Assembly (NCBI GenBank): GCA_000277445.1
Contig: AJWJ01000009.1
Span: 1-64,000, forward strand
DNA length: 64,000 bases
Direction of reading: 5' to 3'
Source: Polysphondylium violaceum
Lineage: Eukaryota; Evosea; Eumycetozoa; Dictyosteliales; Dictyosteliaceae
Both the position numbers and the translations under genes were made by a program. This document shows, in pieces, positions 60,110 to 64,000 of the stretch. Under the pieces are notes generated by a model that saw nothing but the letters and a program-made list of their open reading frames with translations, ran no database searches and was not told the DNA's origin. The first letter of the stretch is position 1, and every line of letters begins with the position of its first letter.

Positions 60110-60585
60110 TGTAAATAAATAAATAACTTGGCAATCAAATTCAAGTGGAGAAAATATTAGAACAGGATATTGAAAATAGCTATCACCATTAAGACATGTG
60201 GCTCCATTTCCATGAGGGGGAATCACCTGGAGTACCACCAAGTCGAAACATAAGTTTCATATCAATTCCAAAAGCGATACTAACTTTTATGACTTGGAAC
60301 TGGATAACCATTGTAATAAAACTGAACCTTATAGGAATGAATTGACTTGCTTAAAAGAAGATTTTTTAATTACTTTTTTGGAAAGCTAATTTGATCCTCA
60401 AAAGTTCGATTATTAAAATAGATTCCAATTAATAAGTTTCATTTTTTGGGATTGATAACATTTTTTATGGTTGTTTATGAATTCATTCTCAATACAAATG
60501 AAATAAAAAAAAAACTTTTTCATATATGATGATTAATAGTGTACTATTTATTGATTATTAGATTATCATCCTAACCATTGGTCAT
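60110..60585. other. Spacer with a gene fragment
   Basis: Apart from the minus-strand fragment at 60189-60352 the spacer is AT-rich 3' DNA between two convergent genes. Poly-A at 60505-60515 and T-rich stretches are the only other visible features. Confidence 0.5.
60189..60352 (-). pseudogene. C-terminal fragment of an unrecognised gene
   Basis: A minus-strand frame from 60311 to 60189 encodes 40 residues ending FRLGGTPGDSPSWKWSHMS, which is compositionally protein-like (Gly/Pro/Trp in AT-rich DNA). Just upstream, another frame reads KVQFYYNGYPVPSHK; the two become continuous if one base is removed from the run of four A/T at 60285-60288. This looks like the last exon of a small protein that has lost its 5' part and suffered a frameshift. 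I do not recognise the family. The alternative is a short intact 40-aa gene. Confidence 0.4.
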
Positions 60586-61300
60586 TTATTTGGAATCAAG
60601 ACAAAAGTCAAAATTGGTCTTACCAGATTGAGTAATGCTCATATTATGTGGCCAACCTTCAGTTTTTCTAAAGGTAACCAAACCAGTAGTTGGATCATAT
60701 TTGAAATAAATTGATCCATTTGCAACAGTTGCACCTGGCCAAGCAGTTTCTTGGACCTATAATGGGTTTTAAAAAAACTTAAATGTTAATAAATGATTTT
60801 TAAACAATAAAACAAAAAGTTAGTTAATTAACACATACTGTTACTTGACAAACAATTTCAGCATCTGGTGGAGTTAATTTTGGAATTGGACATTGCTTAT
60901 AGATATCACCAGTAACACAGGTGGCGGGGTTCACTTGATATGGAATCAAAGTAAGTTTGTAAGCACCTGCAGCACCACCAAGTTTATCAAGGATTTTGAT
61001 ATCAATGGCATATGAGAAACCAACGGCCAAAATTTGGAATTTTGAAAGACCCTTCAAACTGGACAAATCATTGTGGGTACCTGGGTTAAGATTTTCATGA
61101 GCTCCTGGTTCTGGATTCCAGGCATCATTGTGTTGGTAAGCATTTACAAAAACATTGCTACCAACAAGGCATGACATGTATTTGTCATTATCTGGATCAT
61201 TGGGTTCAAAAGCAATGGATTGGCCTTCAGTGTATTCTTTGTAGCTACCAGAACAGTTTTTGGCGTAAAAGAAACGGACTTTATTTGAATCAATAGACAT
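60586..61300 (-). CDS. cadA: Calcium-dependent cell adhesion protein CadA (DdCAD-1 type)
   Basis: Exons 61300-60839 and 60756-60586 (82-bp intron, phase 0) give 210 aa, against 213 in D. discoideum. Collinear blocks: MSIDSNKVRFFYAKNCSG, KYMSCLVGSNV, NDLSSLKGLSKFQ, PYQVNPATC, IPKLTPPDAEIV, NGSIYFKYDPTTG and HNMSITQSG. DdCAD-1 has an N-terminal beta/gamma-crystallin-like domain that binds calcium and makes the homophilic contact, and a C-terminal Ig-like domain tethering it to the membrane. As in D. discoideum there is no signal peptide; the known protein is exported through the contractile vacuole and mediates early EDTA-sensitive adhesion during aggregation. Confidence 0.93.
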
Positions 61301-62050
61301 ATTTAAAAGAGATATTAGATTAGTATTTAATTGTTAAGTAAATATTAATTGTTGGATGAAAAAAAAGTAAGTCATATGATTCCTATTTATACTCTTTTAT
61401 TCTTTTTATTTTAAATAAAATTAATTCATTTGATTATCATCACCTGCTCTATTATTGGGCTCAATTTTTGATACTAATTATCGGGGTAAAATTTTCTATT
61501 TTTTTTGTTGCGGGGTTGAAATTCAAAAAATTTGTCATACCCCCTTTTTTTAAATTTCTGAATCCAATCAATATACCCCCAAGAATTCTTAAAAAGGTGA
61601 ACATGTTTCCTTTTTAATTCATTGAGTTAATTGGTTTATAAAATATGATAAAAAAAAAAAATAGATCAGTGTCAAAATCTAAGTTTATTCATGGGGTAAC
61701 ATTTTATTGATTAAATTTAATTGTTTTGAATTAAATTTATATATAATCAAATTATACTGATTAAATTTGTTTTTTGTCAATTTACAAACAGATCTTTCTT
61801 TTGAAATCTAAATTTGCTGCCACTCATTTCTCACTCCCACTTATAAGCTATGTTTAGCTAAGCAGATTTTAAAAATTTTTCACCACAGAATTGAATCAAT
61901 GATGGTGATTCTAGTAATCATGGGTTTCCCCAAAACTCTTGAACAAAAGAATGAGCACCTATCTTCTCATTATATAAAATTTTATTAAAAAATTAATGAT
62001 CATATACAAAATAGTATTGTTGTGATATTTACAAGACTTTATTTAGATGT
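61301..62050. promoter_or_regulatory. cadA upstream region, about 0.75 kb
   Basis: This region lies upstream of cadA and downstream of the secreted-protein gene, both on the minus strand. It is AT-rich with a TATA-like TATTTATACTC near 61384-61394 (about 90 bases before cadA), a G-rich patch (61480-61520) and a run of C then T at 61541-61552. No gene, tRNA or strong hairpin was found. Confidence 0.35.
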
Positions 62051-62839
62051 CTAAAGTAAAAATGATGGATCACAATAGAATTTATAACAACCAGTTTTTG
62101 AGAAAAGTCTAACGATAGAGTATCCTTGATTACAGACAATGGCCAAAGTTGGACAGAATTTCGAAGGACGAGCACAGCCATCGGTCAATTTGCAACGATT
62201 GGCATCTCTCTTGAAGGCAGGAAGGTATCCTTGGATGCAATCAACGATGGGCTGTTGGGGACATTCATCTAATTGATCAGGAACGTGTAAAAAGACTTTG
62301 TCAATCTTTAAAACTGAATTTGAGATTCTACCAGCCAAAACAGCGCTACCGCTTACGATTCTGTTGGTAAACCACTCTGTTTGAAGCCATCTGATTGTGG
62401 TTGTATAGGTTTCGGTATAGTTGGTGACTTGGTGTTTTTGGTTTTCATTCAATTCAACTACACCATCGGCGGAATATCTATAGTAGGTGGGCTTGGCAAC
62501 GACATTTGAGGGACTGGGTGTGGCATCAAGAGGGGCAAGTCTGTTGGTATCTGTGATTGTGAGTTTTTGGAAGCCGTTAGAATCTTTGGTTACTTTGCCT
62601 CCGACGATATATTGGTCCAAAGCATTGTCATCTAATTTGTCACCCTGGATAGCATAGACATAGATATCATCTTGAATGGTGTTTACCTTTGACAAATAGT
62701 AGCCTCCACACATGGGTGCCGCACATTTTCTCAGATCCCTTTTAATGGTGTAGAAAAACGGTGTCTTTAAGCCAAACTCTGCATCTCCCAAACATATGGC
62801 AATCAAACAAGATACGATTACTATTAATTTAAATATCAT
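62051..62839 (-). CDS. Secreted cysteine-rich protein
   Basis: A single exon of 262 aa with a clear signal peptide (MIFKLIVIVSCLIAICLGDA). The mature N-terminus reads FFYTIKRDLRKCAAPMCGGYYLSKVN (shown in part), a block I associate with the DUF6748-like secreted family (arginine/cysteine motif CAAPMCGGYY); the match is from memory and not certain. The C-terminal third has about ten cysteines (DCIQGYLPAFKRD, CKLTDGC, FCPTLAIVCNQGY, GCYKFYCDP), suggesting a disulfide-stabilised domain. It probably acts outside the cell or in the endolysosomal lumen; no catalytic motif is seen. Confidence 0.75.
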   Translation of the reverse strand: MIFKLIVIVSCLIAICLGDAEFGLKTPFFYTIKRDLRKCAAPMCGGYYLSKVNTIQDDIYVYAIQGDKLDDNALDQYIVGGKVTKDSNGFQKLTITDTNRLAPLDATPSPSNVVAKPTYYRYSADGVVELNENQKHQVTNYTETYTTTIRWLQTEWFTNRIVSGSAVLAGRISNSVLKIDKVFLHVPDQLDECPQQPIVDCIQGYLPAFKRDANRCKLTDGCARPSKFCPTLAIVCNQGYSIVRLFSKTGCYKFYCDPSFLL

Positions 62840-63230
62840 TTTAACTGTAAAGAAATGATGTGTGTTGTTTTTGTTTTATTTGTTTCTGACATGCACATCT
62901 ACTTATTTATACTGTTTACTATTTTCATGAAAATAATTAAATTTATTTATTTATTTATTTTTTGGTGTGGTTTGGGTGTAGATTTCATACTTTTATTCTT
63001 ACCACACCGAGATGTGAAAATTCAAATAATAATAAAACAAGTAAACTCTTCATCAAATAAGAACAACAGTTACTATTTATATAGAATCATGTTTTTCCAA
63101 TTTCAATCCAAAGATAGAATGAAAACGAAAAAGGTTTGAGAACAATACCAATTAATTCTTCAAGTAAACGATGGTTGCGCCAACAACTCTTTTCATTAAT
63201 CTCAGATAGATAAACATTATATAAACAGAT

Positions 63231-63264
<34 letters not shown>

Positions 63265-63323
63265 GGATAGACATACAGAGCACACATATGCATTATTTCA
63301 TTAATTACAAGATTTTATTTTAT
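62840..63323. promoter_or_regulatory. Spacer with inverted G-box-like sites and a GA repeat
   Basis: GGTGTGGT (62964-62971) and its exact inverse ACCACACC (63001-63008) lie 125-170 bases upstream of the secreted-protein start; paired GT/CA-rich sites resemble those bound by Dictyostelium GBF. A GA dinucleotide repeat occupies about 63232-63264, near the 3' end of the WDR55 gene. No coding sequence is evident. Confidence 0.4.
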
Positions 63324-64000
63324 TTATAAATCAGAGTAAAAGTTTTTCTTTTGTTGTTGTGATTTCTTTTGTCTGTCGCCTTGAGTTTGAGTAAATTGTG
63401 GACCAGTTTTCTTTGGTTTGTTTACTGGTTTAATATCTTCATCAGAAGAAGTATCTTCATCTTCATCTTCATCGTCGTCGGAATCGTCGTCTGAATCATC
63501 CATTTCTTCATCTTGTTCATTTTCTTCATCCTCATCGTCTTCTTCATCATCACTTTTAAATACACTATTTTCCCCGCCTGTTGCTGTTTGTTGCAAACTA
63601 TTATCTTCGTCATCATCGTTTTCTTCGTAGAAACTAGATACATTCCAAAACTTTAATGTAAAATCATGAGAAATACTACCTAGATATCTGTTGTCTCTCG
63701 ACAATGCCATTCTCTCCACAGGGAATTGAGAGTGTTCGCCGACAATGCCCAACAACTTTTTTGGTTGTAATCCAATGTATCTAATAATACCGTCACTTGA
63801 TCCCGAAAAAAAGGTTTGGTTGTTGACCTTTACCAATGTATCTACAGATTGAGGATGTCCAACAAACTTTTTAGGTGACTCTAAATTCTGTCTATCATAT
63901 ATAAATATTGTACCATCTTGTGATCCACAAACTAATTTTTGATCATTCTATTGTTGTTATTATCACAATAATAATAATAATAATATTAATACATATTCAT
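63324..64000 (-). CDS. wdr55: WDR55-like WD40 protein, 3' part (5' part outside the window)
   Basis: The last exon is 63947-63324 (207 codons plus stop); beyond its 3' splice site lies an intron with an AAT/ATT repeat up to the window end. The exon carries the final WD40 blades (KLVCGSQDGTIFIYD, TFFSGSSDGIIRYIG, LGSISHDFTLKFWNV) and the WDR55-typical GIVGEHSQFPVERMALS. A strongly acidic Asp/Glu/Ser tail follows, then a basic end (KSQQQKKNFYSDL). WDR55 and yeast Jip5 work in the nucleolus in ribosome production. The gene is cut by the window edge, so the start is not visible. Confidence 0.85.

Noticed and set aside
62855-63139. Plus-strand hydrophobic frame
   Set aside because: AT-rich promoter DNA of the secreted-protein gene with poly-Phe/Ile/Tyr composition.
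1-64000. Transposons, retroelements, CRISPR arrays, rRNA genes
   Set aside because: No reverse transcriptase, integrase, transposase, long terminal repeats, regularly spaced repeats or rRNA-like blocks were recognised; the only foldback candidate is the hairpin at 16712-16805.

Overview
The window is nuclear DNA of a dictyostelid social amoeba (Amoebozoa). Evidence: AT-rich spacers with long T and A runs, short GT-AG introns (mostly 50-125 bp), Asn/Ser/Gln homopolymer tracts inside proteins, FNIP-repeat and TLDc proteins, a homologue of the Dictyostelium adhesion protein CadA, and a 73-residue single-lobe myosin light chain of the MlcB type. Coding DNA is less AT-extreme than I would expect for D. 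discoideum, so another species (for example a Cavenderia, Heterostelium or Tieghemostelium relative) is more likely; the species cannot be fixed from sequence alone. I recognise no transposon, retroelement, tRNA, rRNA or CRISPR array.

Layout. 0.26-6.4 kb: a JmjN/ARID/JmjC histone demethylase-like gene and CTU2 (tRNA wobble-U thiolation). 6.6-8 kb: a decaying TLDc gene and a small basic protein. 8.5-16.1 kb: mitochondrial EF-G, a lipoate ligase, the RAD1 checkpoint clamp and an RCC1-repeat + TBC RabGAP fusion. 16.1-17.0 kb: a spacer holding a long near-perfect hairpin. 17-23.6 kb: phospholipase B-like, a tiny coiled-coil protein, IMP4, and a cysteine desulfurase-like domain fused to a TtcA-type tRNA thiolase. 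23.8-28.3 kb: two tandem ABCG half-transporters. 28.5-29.5 kb: TRAPPC6/Trs33. 29.9-44.8 kb: a giant RNF213-like AAA+ protein (about 4865 aa). 45-50.3 kb: patatin-like lipase, SYS1, an FNIP protein and a Ser/Asn-rich surface protein. 51-57 kb: myosin light chain, a possible microprotein and RalGAP beta. 57-64 kb: a BBE-type FAD oxidase, an F-box/LRR-like protein, a gene fragment, CadA, a secreted cysteine-rich protein and the 3' end of a WDR55 homologue.

There is no operon logic, but themes recur: tRNA thiolation (CTU2 and the desulfurase-TtcA fusion), small-GTPase and membrane traffic (RCC1-TBC, TRAPPC6, SYS1, RalGAP beta), ribosome biogenesis (IMP4, WDR55) and mitochondrial function (EF-G, lipoate ligase). 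The most unusual items are (1) the desulfurase-TtcA fusion, an apparently self-contained sulfur-relay tRNA modification enzyme, and (2) the RNF213-like giant, which shows no RING and instead ends in what looks like a catalytically dead ubiquitin-protease (USP) fold. Coding coordinates are spans from start codon to stop; exon limits are in the evidence.
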